Part shown: positions 5,474-12,721 of the stretch, piece by piece
Layout of the letters: every line of letters starts with the position of its first letter
Position numbering within the stretch: the stretch's first letter is position 1
IMG/VR virus record: IMGVR_UViG_3300030329_003761
Coordinates: 1-31,365 of that record
DNA from: a virus
DNA: 31,365 bases
Strand: one strand, 5' to 3'
Made by a program: the position numbers and the translations under genes
Notes under the pieces: generated by a model
Told to the model about the DNA's origin: nothing
The model's input: only the letters and a program-made list of their open reading frames with translations
Databases searched by the model: none

Positions 5474-5773
5474 ATGGCAACATACCCCGTTATTAACAAA
5501 GAAACTGGTGAACAGAAGGAAGTTAAGATGAGTATCCATGCTTGGGATCAGTGGAAAGATGACAATCCTGATTGGGATAGAGATTACTCTGACCCTTCTA
5601 CTATGCCTGGTTTAGGTGTTGAGGTTGGTGAATGGAAGGATAAACTAGTTAATAAGAATCCTGGATGGGGTGAGGTATTAAAGAAAGCTGAAAAGTCTGG
5701 AGGTATCTCTGGAAGACTAGCTAGAAGAGGATCTTATGAATCTTCAACTCAATCTGCCTTTGATGTAGACTAA
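5474..5773 (+). CDS. Conserved cyanophage protein of unknown function, 99 aa
   Basis: The frame is open from 5438, inside thyX, but ATG 5474 is the better start because it follows the thyX stop and the CTAAATA motif at a sensible distance. The product begins MATYPVINKETGEQKEV and is rich in Trp, Asp and Gly (WDQWKDDNPDWDRDYSDP, then MPGLGVEVGEWKD). The C-terminus is Gly/Ser/Arg-rich. Its start (YPVINKETGE) resembles the start of FmdB-type putative regulators, yet it has no cysteines, so no zinc ribbon can form. The function is unknown. It lies between thyX and phoH. Confidence 0.72.
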   Translation: MATYPVINKETGEQKEVKMSIHAWDQWKDDNPDWDRDYSDPSTMPGLGVEVGEWKDKLVNKNPGWGEVLKKAEKSGGISGRLARRGSYESSTQSAFDVD

Positions 5774-5778
5774 CTAAC

Positions 5779-6534
5779 ATGCCATCTAAATCAAAAACTC
5801 GTAAGCCAGTTGTTCCATACGGAATGAGTAATAAGCAAATGAAAAGAAAGAAACCAATTAATACGGACTTGATGAGGAAAATTACTCCTCTAACTCCAAA
5901 CCAAGAAGAATTATTTCGATGTTATGAGAACAACCAGAACTTAGTAGCATATGGTTGTGCTGGAACTGGTAAGACATTTATAACTCTTTACAATGCACTT
6001 AAAGATGTATTGGATCCTAAGACTCCTTATGAGAAGATCTATATTGTAAGATCACTTGTATCTACAAGAGAGATTGGGTTCCTACCAGGTGATCATGAGG
6101 ATAAGTCTTCACTTTATCAGATACCATATAAGAATATGGTAAAGTATATGTTTGAGATGCCATCAGAGTCTGACTTTGAAATGCTCTATGGAAATCTGAA
6201 AGCACAAGGAACCATTTCCTTCTGGAGCACTTCATTTATTCGTGGTACAACATTAGATAAAGCAATTGTAATCGTAGATGAATATCAAAACTTGAATTTT
6301 CATGAACTTGATAGTATAATAACAAGAGTAGGTCAAGACTCTAAGATTATGTTTTGTGGTGATGCCACTCAATCAGATCTTGTTAAAACTAATGAGAAGA
6401 ATGGTGTGGTTGATTTTATGAAGATCCTTCGCATAATGCCATCCGTTGATATTATTGAGTTTGGAGTCGAAGATATTGTTCGTTCTGGATTTGTCAAGGA
6501 GTATCTTTTAGCTAAAATGGAAACAACTTTATGA
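5779..6534 (+). CDS. phoH: PhoH-like ATPase
   Basis: This 251-residue P-loop ATPase belongs to the PhoH family, which resembles the N-terminal half of superfamily I helicases. Walker A is GCAGTGKT at 59-66 and Walker B is IVIVDE at 163-168, followed by the FCGDATQSD motif at 192-200. The basic N-terminus (SKTRKPVV, KQMKRKKP) may contact RNA or DNA. phoH is near universal in marine T4-like phages. Its name derives from the E. coli phosphate regulon, but its role in phages is unproven. The gene starts six bases after the previous stop and overlaps the next gene by four. Confidence 0.94.
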   Translation: MPSKSKTRKPVVPYGMSNKQMKRKKPINTDLMRKITPLTPNQEELFRCYENNQNLVAYGCAGTGKTFITLYNALKDVLDPKTPYEKIYIVRSLVSTREIGFLPGDHEDKSSLYQIPYKNMVKYMFEMPSESDFEMLYGNLKAQGTISFWSTSFIRGTTLDKAIVIVDEYQNLNFHELDSIITRVGQDSKIMFCGDATQSDLVKTNEKNGVVDFMKILRIMPSVDIIEFGVEDIVRSGFVKEYLLAKMETTL

Positions 6535-7214
6535 TGTTTGAACATTGTAATTACTTAGGTGACATTGAATTAAAAAAGAAAGAAACTCCAGGATGTAGAC
6601 TCTATCAACTTCCTGATAATAGTTGGGTTCCCTCTATTACTTCAGTAACTTCTTTTTATAACCGACAAATTTTTGTTGAGTGGAGAAAAAAAGTTGGTGA
6701 AGAAAAAGCTAATCGTATTACAAAGAAAGCAACCACTCGTGGAACTGATTTCCATGAAGCAGTTGAAGTTTATATGAGGAATAATGAAATAGATTGGGAG
6801 CAATTTAGACCTGCTACCAAGTTCATGTTTCATCATGCCAAACCATATCTGGACAAGATAAATAACATACATGCTATAGAAAGAACCCTTTACTCTGAGT
6901 ATCTTGGTCTTGCAGGTAGAGTTGACTGTATAGCAGAATATGAAGGTGAACTAGCAGTCATAGACTTTAAGACTTCTGAGAAGATTAAACCTGAGAAGTG
7001 GTTGGAAAACTACTTTGTTCAGGAAACTTTTTATGCTGCTGCTTACTACGAACTAACTGAAATTCCTGTCAAAAAACTTATCACTATTATGGTAACTCCT
7101 GGTGGTGAAGTGAAAGTATTTGACAAACGAAACAAAGGGGATTATATTAAATTATTAGTTCGGTATATAAAGGAATTTGTATCTCACAATACTAGGAGAG
7201 AGAATGGAGAATGA
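6531..7214 (+). CDS. PD-(D/E)XK exonuclease, RecB/MGME1-like
   Basis: This 227-residue protein has the motifs of RecB-type nucleases in order. RGTDFHEAVE is at 70-79 with His75, GRVDCIAE at 129-136 with Asp132, VIDFKTS at 143-149 giving the metal-binding Asp145 and Lys147, and QETFYAAAY from Gln164. This is the arrangement of single-strand exonucleases such as mitochondrial MGME1. In a cyanophage it probably acts in recombination, DNA end processing or host DNA breakdown. It is coupled to phoH by an ATGA overlap, and gp33 begins inside its 3' end, which places it in the replication/transcription block. Family assignment is firm; the substrate is not. Confidence 0.85.
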   Translation: MMFEHCNYLGDIELKKKETPGCRLYQLPDNSWVPSITSVTSFYNRQIFVEWRKKVGEEKANRITKKATTRGTDFHEAVEVYMRNNEIDWEQFRPATKFMFHHAKPYLDKINNIHAIERTLYSEYLGLAGRVDCIAEYEGELAVIDFKTSEKIKPEKWLENYFVQETFYAAAYYELTEIPVKKLITIMVTPGGEVKVFDKRNKGDYIKLLVRYIKEFVSHNTRRENGE

Positions 7215-7461
7215 ACTAGAAAAGGTGTTGAAGAGTAAGTTCTTCTCCTCTGCAGGTTTTGCACAAGAAATTGAAACTCTAGTGCAGGTAAATAAAGACA
7301 TGAATTACATTGATGCTATCATTCATTTTTGTGAAAAGAATAGTATTGATTTAGAATCAGTGCCTAAACTTATTCCCAAACCTTTAAAGGAAAAGATTAA
7401 GTATGAAGCATCAGAACTTAATTTCTTAAAACGTAGTTCACGAGCAAAGTTACCACTATGA
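7204..7461 (+). CDS. 33: Late transcription coactivator gp33
   Basis: I chose ATG 7204 because AGGAGAG (7194-7200) lies just before it; the frame is open from 7177. The 85-residue product resembles T4 gp33 in its middle and end: MNYIDAIIHFCEKNSIDLE, then PKLIPKPLKEKIKYEASELNFL, corresponding to the T4 segment MSYLEATTAFLEENSI and what follows. gp33 bridges RNA polymerase to the sliding clamp and activates late promoters. It is shorter than T4 gp33 (112 aa). The end (RSSRAKLPL) is basic and shows no hydrophobic-acidic clamp-binding tail of the T4 type. It overlaps the nuclease by 11 bases and the next gene by four. Confidence 0.82.
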   Translation: MENELEKVLKSKFFSSAGFAQEIETLVQVNKDMNYIDAIIHFCEKNSIDLESVPKLIPKPLKEKIKYEASELNFLKRSSRAKLPL

Positions 7462-7637
7462 CAGAACCCGATGATAATCCTTTTTGGGGTGAACCAACTC
7501 CAACTGATCTTTGGGAAGACATGAAGAAACTTGATGCCCTTTATGAAGAACTTGATTGGGATCATAGAGATTACCTAGAGTTTACTATAGAAGATAATCA
7601 CATTACTATTAGAAATAAATCTAGAGAAGGCAGGTAA
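7458..7637 (+). CDS. Small acidic conserved protein, 59 aa
   Basis: This gene starts in an ATGA overlap with gp33 and ends one base before gp59. The product is acidic and Trp-rich: DDNPFWGEPTPTDLWEDMKK, then LYEELDWDHRDYLEFTIED, ending NKSREGR. The coupling to gp33 upstream and gp59 downstream, and the clean 60-codon frame, make it a real gene despite its size. No domain is recognised. An acidic partner protein of the transcription or replication complex is conceivable, but nothing in the sequence demonstrates it. Confidence 0.75.
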   Translation: MTEPDDNPFWGEPTPTDLWEDMKKLDALYEELDWDHRDYLEFTIEDNHITIRNKSREGR

Positions 7638-8234
7638 ATGATGCCCTTTGATGCATACCGATGCTATTTGTCATTAAAAAATCACTTTACTAAAGACCAC
7701 TACGATTACATTAAATATCGTGGTAAAACCAGAGCAACAGTCCAAGCCTTTTATAAGAGGAAGGATAGGTTTTGGTTTGAAAAGTTTGCAAGACAGAAGA
7801 ATGATAAAGAAGTAGAAGAGTTCTTTGTTTCTAATTTTATATACTCTACTGATCCAGCAACAATGTGGATTGGTGAGATGATAAAGGAAGGAGAAGGAAG
7901 ATATACTGAATGGAAAAAGAAAGTTCAATCACTTACTTATATTTTTAAGGAAGAGACAGAGAGTGTATTTGAGGATAAGAAGGTAGATGATATGTTTGAT
8001 TGTAGTAAAGGACACCCACCAATTCTAAAGAGTTATCTGGGGGGTGACATATCACTTGAAAGTATGGTAATATATGATAGAATATTTGATTATGGGAAGG
8101 ATTTTGATAAACGATTGAAAGATCCTGTATGGGAAACCGTCAGTCGTAAAATTAAAAAGTATTCTCCCTTCCTAAATATTGATGTATCCCGTTACAAAAA
8201 AATTCTAAAGGAGGTAATTATCCATGGCTCTTGA
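7638..8234 (+). CDS. 59: gp59-like loader of the replicative helicase
   Basis: This 198-residue protein resembles T4 gp59 (217 aa) in length and pattern. It has MMPFDAYRCYLSLKNHF at the start, HYDYIKYRGK with a following KRKDRFWFEKFARQ (T4: YDVIKYN and KRRDKYFFQKLSE), VSNFIYSTDPATMWIGE in the middle (T4: ISNLVANQDAWIGD), and YKKILKEVI at the end. gp59 binds forked DNA and gp32 and loads the gp41 helicase. The gene begins directly after the previous stop; ATG 7641 is an alternative start three bases on. Its 3' end contains the strong ribosome binding site of the next gene, which it overlaps by 11 bases. Confidence 0.85.
   Translation: MMPFDAYRCYLSLKNHFTKDHYDYIKYRGKTRATVQAFYKRKDRFWFEKFARQKNDKEVEEFFVSNFIYSTDPATMWIGEMIKEGEGRYTEWKKKVQSLTYIFKEETESVFEDKKVDDMFDCSKGHPPILKSYLGGDISLESMVIYDRIFDYGKDFDKRLKDPVWETVSRKIKKYSPFLNIDVSRYKKILKEVIIHGS
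8208..8215 (+). promoter_or_regulatory. Near-perfect ribosome binding site AAGGAGGT
   Basis: AAGGAGGT lies eight bases before ATG 8224 and inside the gp59 coding sequence. It is the best anti-16S match seen in the window; most genes here have weak or no such sites, so the 73-aa protein is probably made in quantity. Confidence 0.8.
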
Positions 8235-8445
8235 AAATGGTGAAGTTCTGCAGAACCTTACAAATCAACTCCAAGAAGTCACACAGCAGTTAAACACTTT
8301 AGGTGAGACTCGTGTGAAACTTATTGGTGCAATTGAAGTTCTACAACAGATTGAAGAAACAAATAATCCTGCTCCCGTTGCAGAAGAAGCTCCTGTAGAG
8401 GAAGCACCAGTTGAAGAATCTCCAGCAGAAGAAGCATCAGAATGA
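8224..8445 (+). CDS. Small coiled-coil protein with acidic Ala/Pro/Glu repeats, 73 aa
   Basis: The N-terminal 45 residues (LQNLTNQLQEVTQQLNTLGE, then RVKLIGAIEVLQQIEE) have a heptad pattern suited to a coiled coil. The tail consists of repeats such as EEAPVEEAPVEESPAEEASE and is likely disordered. A strong ribosome binding site precedes it within gp59. It lies between gp59 and the DUF1825-like gene and overlaps the latter by four bases. Similar short proteins are common in T4-like cyanophages with no known function. An oligomer displaying acidic tails could mimic DNA or bind a replication protein, but this is speculation. Confidence 0.75.
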   Translation: MALENGEVLQNLTNQLQEVTQQLNTLGETRVKLIGAIEVLQQIEETNNPAPVAEEAPVEEAPVEESPAEEASE

Positions 8446-8786
8446 CTTTTTTTCAGTCACCAGTGGTTCGGGCGGAAATGGCAGAGATTAGTGAACTTCA
8501 AGAAGAAGTTTACTCAAATGTTTTTAAGTTTCCGTCAATGAAAAAAGAAGATCAACTTTATCATGTTGATATTCTTAATAGGCTGATTGAAAAACAGAAG
8601 ATTCTTTATGCACGTTTGAGTTTATCAGATGATCCAGATGCTAAGAAGATGAAAGAGCAAATCGTTGAATCTGCTTCAATGATGGGCATTCCATCGAGCA
8701 CGGATATGAGTAAAGTTTTTGAACAGATGAGTACTATGGTGCAAACCTTAAAAATTCAGATTGACAAAAACCAATTTTCCTTGTAA
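8442..8786 (+). CDS. DUF1825-like protein, 114 aa
   Basis: The protein begins MTFFQSPVVRAEMAEISELQ and has a helical body with LIEKQKILYARLSLSDDPDA and a C-terminal segment MGIPSSTDMSKVFEQMSTMV. This order, an N-terminal FF-S motif then a helix with K-I-L-Y-x-R-L-x-L-S-D then a Met-rich C-terminal helix, matches my memory of the cyanobacterial DUF1825 family (MAFFDSEIVQ..., RYRIFMKRFELSED..., MFDQMNITLERMK). The function of that family is not established. The phage copy lies between gp59 and gp32 and overlaps the preceding gene by ATGA, so a replication-related role is possible. The stop codon lies within a hairpin that may belong to the gp32 leader. Confidence 0.72.
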   Translation: MTFFQSPVVRAEMAEISELQEEVYSNVFKFPSMKKEDQLYHVDILNRLIEKQKILYARLSLSDDPDAKKMKEQIVESASMMGIPSSTDMSKVFEQMSTMVQTLKIQIDKNQFSL

Positions 8787-8832
8787 CATATAAAAGGGTT
8801 ACAACCAAAAGCCAAATCTAAAAACAAATCTA
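8781..8832 (+). promoter_or_regulatory. gp32 leader: hairpin plus A-rich unstructured tract
   Basis: TTGTAAC (8781-8787) pairs perfectly with GTTACAA (8798-8804) around a ten-base loop. The hairpin contains the stop codon of the preceding gene. From 8805 to the gp32 ATG at 8833 the sequence is A-rich with almost no pairing potential. In T4, gp32 represses its own mRNA by binding a folded 5' element and the adjacent unstructured AU-rich leader. The same layout here suggests autogenous control, by analogy. Confidence 0.45.
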
Positions 8833-9744
8833 ATGTCATTTAAAGACCTAAAAAAACAATCCTCTCTAGGATCATTGACTCAAAAATTAGTCAAAGAAGT
8901 GGAGAAGATGAACAACACAAGTGGAGGTGCTGATGAGCGTCTCTGGAAGCCTGAAGTTGATAAAACAGGCAACGGTTATGCCGTAATTCGTTTCTTACCT
9001 TCACCTGAAGGAGAAGAAATCCCTTGGGCAAAAATGTATTCACATGCATTTCAAGGACCAGGTGGATGGTATATTGAAAACTCTTTGACCACTACTGGTG
9101 GCAAGGATCCTGTTTCAGAATACAATCGTGAACTCTGGAACAGTGGTAATGAATCCGATAAGGATGTTGTTCGTAGACAGAAGCGTAAGCTTTCCTACTA
9201 TGCAAACATCTACGTAGTAAAAGATCCTACCAATCCTCAGAACGAGGGTGGAGTATTCCTCTACAAGTTTGGTAAGAAGATCTTTGATAAGATTATGGAA
9301 GCAATGCAACCAGAGTTTGAGGATGAGACCCCAATCAATCCCTTTGACTTCTGGCAAGGTGCAAACTTCAAGTTGAAGATCGTTAAGAAGGATGGTTATT
9401 GGAACTATGACAAGTCAGAGTTCGATAAAGTATCTCCTCTCTTAGAAGATGACGATGCACTAGAAGCATTATGGAAGAAGCAGTATTCTCTTGCTGCTGT
9501 CACTGCTGCTGATCAGTTCAAGTCTTATGATGATCTTCAGAAACGTCTGAAGTATGTTCTAGGACAAAGACCTCCTGTACGTCGTGTAGATGAGGACGTG
9601 GTTGATGAGGACAACACTCGTGGTTCTTATACACCAGACTTCAATGCACGTAAGGCACAAGAAACTGTGACTGCTGCTGTAGCATCTGGTAGTTCAGATG
9701 AGGACGATGCGCTGTCATACTTCCAGAAGTTAGCGGAAGAATAG
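8833..9744 (+). CDS. 32: Single-stranded DNA-binding protein gp32
   Basis: This 303-residue protein follows T4 gp32 from end to end. It has a short N-terminal domain with a basic-Ser motif (KKQSS, about 7-11) for cooperative binding. The OB-fold core contains WKPEVDKTGNGYAVIRFLPS, KMYSHAFQGPGGWYIEN, KRKLSYYANIYVVKDPTNPQ and FLYKFGKKIFDKIMEAM. The C-terminal tail is acidic (DEDDALSYFQKLAEE) and would bind gp59 and other partners. T4 gp32 uses one His and three Cys for zinc; the matching region here (SLTTTGGKDPVSEYNRELWN) has no Cys, so the zinc site is absent. The gene ends next to two hairpins before a convergent gene block. Confidence 0.95.
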   Translation: MSFKDLKKQSSLGSLTQKLVKEVEKMNNTSGGADERLWKPEVDKTGNGYAVIRFLPSPEGEEIPWAKMYSHAFQGPGGWYIENSLTTTGGKDPVSEYNRELWNSGNESDKDVVRRQKRKLSYYANIYVVKDPTNPQNEGGVFLYKFGKKIFDKIMEAMQPEFEDETPINPFDFWQGANFKLKIVKKDGYWNYDKSEFDKVSPLLEDDDALEALWKKQYSLAAVTAADQFKSYDDLQKRLKYVLGQRPPVRRVDEDVVDEDNTRGSYTPDFNARKAQETVTAAVASGSSDEDDALSYFQKLAEE

Positions 9745-9756
9745 CTGAGGGAAAAT

Positions 9757-9806
9757 CGACTTTTAATTCCAAAAAAGTCGCAAAAAAATCTCTGGTATTT
9801 TTTTGC
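9757..9806. terminator. Two hairpins between convergent genes (bidirectional terminator)
   Basis: CGACTTTT (9757-9764) pairs with AAAAGTCG (9773-9780). Sharing the base at 9780, GCAAAAAAAT (9780-9789) pairs perfectly with ATTTTTTTGC (9797-9806) around CTCTGGT. Both stems are rich in A and T runs, so each strand ends in a U-rich 3' arm. They lie between the gp32 stop and the oppositely oriented gp53 stop at 9823. Confidence 0.75.
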
Positions 9807-9822
9807 CCTATTACTTTTTTGA

Positions 9823-10491
9823 TTATTGATATAGTCTAATATTTTCTGCTCTTTTAAGGGTTTTATCGATATATTCGGTAGAACCCTTTTTATATGGCAT
9901 TATATCTTCTATGTCATCCATGACTACACTTACATATTCTTGTTTTAGAATAAAAATCTCTCTTTTCTTATTTTGTATTTTTTCCTCATATTGGTAATTT
10001 GTCACTGGTCGTGTAATATCTAGTTTTGTTACCATACCACTAATAAAGTAATCATAGAATGTGGTTGTAAAGTCAGCACTTACCTCTAATCCTGCAGGAA
10101 CTATTGTAACATTATTACTATCTTTGACTTCTACTGTTTCGTGGTGATGAACTCCATTATAGAGATTTTCATAAGTACCATACTTATCCAATAAAAACCT
10201 ATCAAAGTCATTTTGTGGCATTGGCCATTCTGTTGGAATATGAGTAATATTGTTAGATAGAAGAATTAACCAATCTAAAGTAGAATCTGAGTATATTCGA
10301 TGAGCAACATTATCAGGTCTATCATCTCCTTCAATATTATATTTTGTAAAATACATCAAATTGGAGTAAATATCTTCTCTTAGAGTAACTCTTTTAAATA
10401 GATTTTTAACTCGTGCATAATCAGATATTTTAGCATCTGGTAATCTGCTAACATAGTCAAAATCAGGTAAAAGATTAAAATAATTAGACAT
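9823..10491 (-). CDS. 53: Baseplate wedge protein gp53
   Basis: The 222-residue protein begins MSNYFNLLPDFDYVSRLPDA and contains VAHRIYSDSTLDWLILLSNN, EWPMPQNDFDRFLLDKYG and the late segment NKKREIFILKQEYVSVVMDD. These are the hallmarks of T4 gp53-type wedge proteins: an N-terminal Y-F-x-x-L-P segment, D-x-x-x-D-W-x-I-L-x-x-N-N, and a C-terminal EI-x-ILK region. The protein joins wedges in the baseplate and carries a LysM-like part in T4. It is the last gene of a four-gene minus-strand block, one base after gp48, and ends next to the shared terminator. Confidence 0.88.
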   Translation of the reverse strand: MSNYFNLLPDFDYVSRLPDAKISDYARVKNLFKRVTLREDIYSNLMYFTKYNIEGDDRPDNVAHRIYSDSTLDWLILLSNNITHIPTEWPMPQNDFDRFLLDKYGTYENLYNGVHHHETVEVKDSNNVTIVPAGLEVSADFTTTFYDYFISGMVTKLDITRPVTNYQYEEKIQNKKREIFILKQEYVSVVMDDIEDIMPYKKGSTEYIDKTLKRAENIRLYQ

Positions 10492-10492
10492 T

Positions 10493-11833
10493 TTAGAAAC
10501 CTATACTTAGTTTTTCAAGATTGTTAAATTCCTCACCATTACCATAATCATCATTGTATACAGGTTCTAGTTCTTGGAAACCCATTGTCACTTGATAAGA
10601 AGTCATTACACCATCTTCATATGTAGAATATTGTCCCGATGGTGTATAGTTAACTCCAAATCCATTTAAAGCACATTCTTTAAATTTATTTAAGAAAGGA
10701 TGATCTGTTTTTTTATTTCTCTCTGTTGATGATTTGCTTGCTTTATGTTTATAAGCAAGACGGAAAGTATGTGGTGATCTTAAGAATAATCTGGACTTAC
10801 TTCTGATAGGTGACATTCCTTGTTTAAAGAATCTAATAATTTTAATTATTGTCATTGCTTCATTTTTATCTCTAGGTGCTAATAGAAAACTAAAATTAAA
10901 ACTTCTTAAACTTGGACTATTGAAAAGCAATTCCATATTTGGGTTCATAATCGCACCAGTTGTTCTGGTAAGTAGTTTTTGAGCACCTGCAGCTGATCCT
11001 GCTATATTTGCTGCTAGTGCTGTTTTTATATCTTCTCCACTATTCAATGCTGCATTTACATTACTTTGAGCAGATTCAAATCCTGCACCAAATCCTTCTG
11101 TAATTGTTGATAGTGCAATATCTGCTAAAGCTATAGCAGCAGCATCCATACTATCTTGTCCCCATTGAACTTGTTGTTGATCCTGAAGACCACCAGGAAT
11201 TGGAAGAATTACAGTTCCAATAGATTTTCTATCTTTATTTCTATCATTAAATCCTAATTTACCTGCTGTTGTATTTTCTCCACCTGTAATTTTTTTAGGT
11301 TCATATTTCATCATATCAAATTTTAAGAAGTCTTGTCCATCATCACCTGCTCTTAAAGTTGTTGGAAATACGTAAAATCCAAAATCACTTTCTCTAGTTC
11401 CTTCAATAGCATCTATATCACCAAGTTCTCCACTAGATTCAGTAGAATCTGATGTAGTATCATTTCCTGCTGCTGCCTTATTATTATTACCTGATGCTTT
11501 ATTTAATGCTTCTTTTTCTTGAGAATTTTCTGTAACTTCATCTTGAATAGATTTAACTTGATTTGCTGAAGTTTTTCCTATCTTTTTTGCATTTTGTTTA
11601 TCTATTCCTGAAGCATTTTCATTCCATGTAATTTTGCTTGGATCATCACTTGTTCTTGTTCCAATTGTTCTAGCATTTTCACCTTTTGCATTATCATATT
11701 TTATGATATCCGTGATATAAACAGGAGGCGTTCCAATCGGACCAGATACTTTAGTAGCAGTATAAAGATTTCTTTTATTTCTACCAGTTCCTACCTGAGT
11801 GGGACTTATTTTACTCGTTACTTGTTCTGCCAT
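10493..11833 (-). CDS. 48: Baseplate tail-tube cap gp48
   Basis: This 446-residue protein has a long, low-complexity N-terminal part rich in Asn, Thr, Ser and Lys (about 40-140). A conserved domain follows with FGFYVFPTTLRAGDDGQDFL and SIGTVILPIPGGLQD. The C-terminal core contains NPNMELLFNSPSLRSFNFSF and LAPRDKNEAMTIIKIIRFFK, patterns shared by T4 gp48 and its tube-like relatives that cap the baseplate hub and start the tail tube. An Ala-rich helical stretch at about 228-290 separates the two. It is larger than T4 gp48 (364 aa), mainly through the N-terminal insertion. A minus-strand CTAAATA motif lies upstream at 11852-11858. Confidence 0.85.
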   Translation of the reverse strand: MAEQVTSKISPTQVGTGRNKRNLYTATKVSGPIGTPPVYITDIIKYDNAKGENARTIGTRTSDDPSKITWNENASGIDKQNAKKIGKTSANQVKSIQDEVTENSQEKEALNKASGNNNKAAAGNDTTSDSTESSGELGDIDAIEGTRESDFGFYVFPTTLRAGDDGQDFLKFDMMKYEPKKITGGENTTAGKLGFNDRNKDRKSIGTVILPIPGGLQDQQQVQWGQDSMDAAAIALADIALSTITEGFGAGFESAQSNVNAALNSGEDIKTALAANIAGSAAGAQKLLTRTTGAIMNPNMELLFNSPSLRSFNFSFLLAPRDKNEAMTIIKIIRFFKQGMSPIRSKSRLFLRSPHTFRLAYKHKASKSSTERNKKTDHPFLNKFKECALNGFGVNYTPSGQYSTYEDGVMTSYQVTMGFQELEPVYNDDYGNGEEFNNLEKLSIGF

Positions 11834-11846
11834 TACAACATGGTTT

Positions 11847-12239
11847 TTATTTATTTAGGATGAATTTTCCATAAGGAAAATTGAGAAGGTCATCTAGTTC
11901 ATTATATTCTACAATATACAGTTGTCCTGCTAGTTCTTCCCATGTATAATTACGAGATTGTCTCCAATGATAGTTAAGTCCTTTAAATCCCCATGCTTGT
12001 AAATCTGTGCAAGCAATTAGTGGATGTTGATCATAGGTAATATTAGGGGTTTTTGCATTGTATATAAATGTATAGAATTGTCCTACGTCAGGAATTGGAG
12101 TCACAGTATTATTTAGTGCTTCCATAATGATCATCATCATTTCTTCAGGATCATTAACTGCTGCTGCTAAATCTTCTTTTATCGGTTCTATCCGATTTGC
12201 ATATCTTTCTTCACCATTAAATCCGAATGAATCTGTCAT
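11847..12239 (-). CDS. Probable structural protein of unknown function, 130 aa
   Basis: The gene lies between gp4 and gp48 on the minus strand. Its start overlaps the gp4 stop by one base (TAATG), so it is coupled to gp4. The product has an acidic N-terminus, a Met-rich helix (DPEEMMMIIMEALNN), a YTFIYNAKTPNITYDQHPLI segment and a Trp-rich region (LQAWGFKGLNYHWRQSRNYT), ending NFPYGKFILNK. The pattern resembles conserved cyanophage proteins encoded beside baseplate genes, which I know only as uncharacterised. A virion or baseplate role is inferred from context. Confidence 0.72.
   Translation of the reverse strand: MTDSFGFNGEERYANRIEPIKEDLAAAVNDPEEMMMIIMEALNNTVTPIPDVGQFYTFIYNAKTPNITYDQHPLIACTDLQAWGFKGLNYHWRQSRNYTWEELAGQLYIVEYNELDDLLNFPYGKFILNK
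11852..11858 (-). promoter_or_regulatory. Candidate late promoter CTAAATA (minus strand)
   Basis: Read on the minus strand, CTAAATAAATAAAAA precedes the gp48 ATG (11833) by about 18 bases. It lies inside the last codons of the upstream 130-aa gene. Confidence 0.4.
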
Positions 12240-12679
12240 TATCTTATACCTAGTTCTCTTTCGGTTATAATCTTAAATTCAATTTTTCGGTCTTTACACC
12301 ATTCATTTGCTGCTTTCCATTTTGCCTGATTTACAGCATATGTCTGACATTCGTAAAGATATGATTTTGTCACTCTTTTCCTCTTTTTGGGTTCTTTGGT
12401 CTGTTTAAGGGGTTTTACTTCAATTACATAAGTTTTCAATTTCCCTGTATTTTCCTTTACTTTGATTATGAAATCTGGAAAGTATCTACGGACCCTACCA
12501 TCAGGAGCACGGTAAGGTATCCAAAATTCTTCACTTCCCCATTCTGTAATATTTTCATTTTTATCACAATAATTACAAAATCGTCTTTCCCATGAACTAC
12601 GGCAAATAATATTACTTACATCACCTTTATATTTCTTTGGTTTTGTAGGTTTAAATATACTCTTAATACTTTCTGCCAT
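12239..12679 (-). CDS. 4: Head completion protein gp4 (nuclease-like fold)
   Basis: This 146-residue protein matches T4 gp4, which finishes the head and allows tail joining. It has KPKKYKGDVSNIICRSSWER near the N-terminus, then GSEEFWIPYRAPDGRVRRYF, PDFIIKVK and YVIEVKPLKQTK. The order E31 (SWER), D69 (PDF) and E87-x-K89 (EVK) is a PD-(D/E)XK nuclease-like set, as in the TnsA-like fold noted for this family. The C-terminal half is very basic (KQTKEPKKRKRVTKS). It is the first gene of the minus-strand block, with a perfect TATAAATA motif at 12712-12719 upstream. Confidence 0.88.
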   Translation of the reverse strand: MAESIKSIFKPTKPKKYKGDVSNIICRSSWERRFCNYCDKNENITEWGSEEFWIPYRAPDGRVRRYFPDFIIKVKENTGKLKTYVIEVKPLKQTKEPKKRKRVTKSYLYECQTYAVNQAKWKAANEWCKDRKIEFKIITERELGIR

Positions 12680-12711
12680 ATCTCTTATACATAATATATA
12701 AGGTCAAAAAG

Positions 12712-12719
12712 TATTTATA
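12712..12719 (-). promoter_or_regulatory. Late promoter TATAAATA (minus strand) for gp4-gp53
   Basis: The minus strand reads TATAAATA, identical to the T4 late -10 consensus, about 32 bases before the gp4 ATG. It lies in a 42-base gap between the divergent gp4 and gp54 genes. Transcription would start about 20 bases before gp4. Confidence 0.7.
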
Positions 12720-12721
12720 AA

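Noticed and set aside
12691-12702. A plus-strand late promoter (ATATATAAGG) for gp54
   Set aside because: It departs from TATAAATA at several positions in a very AT-rich gap. The exact motif there reads on the minus strand.
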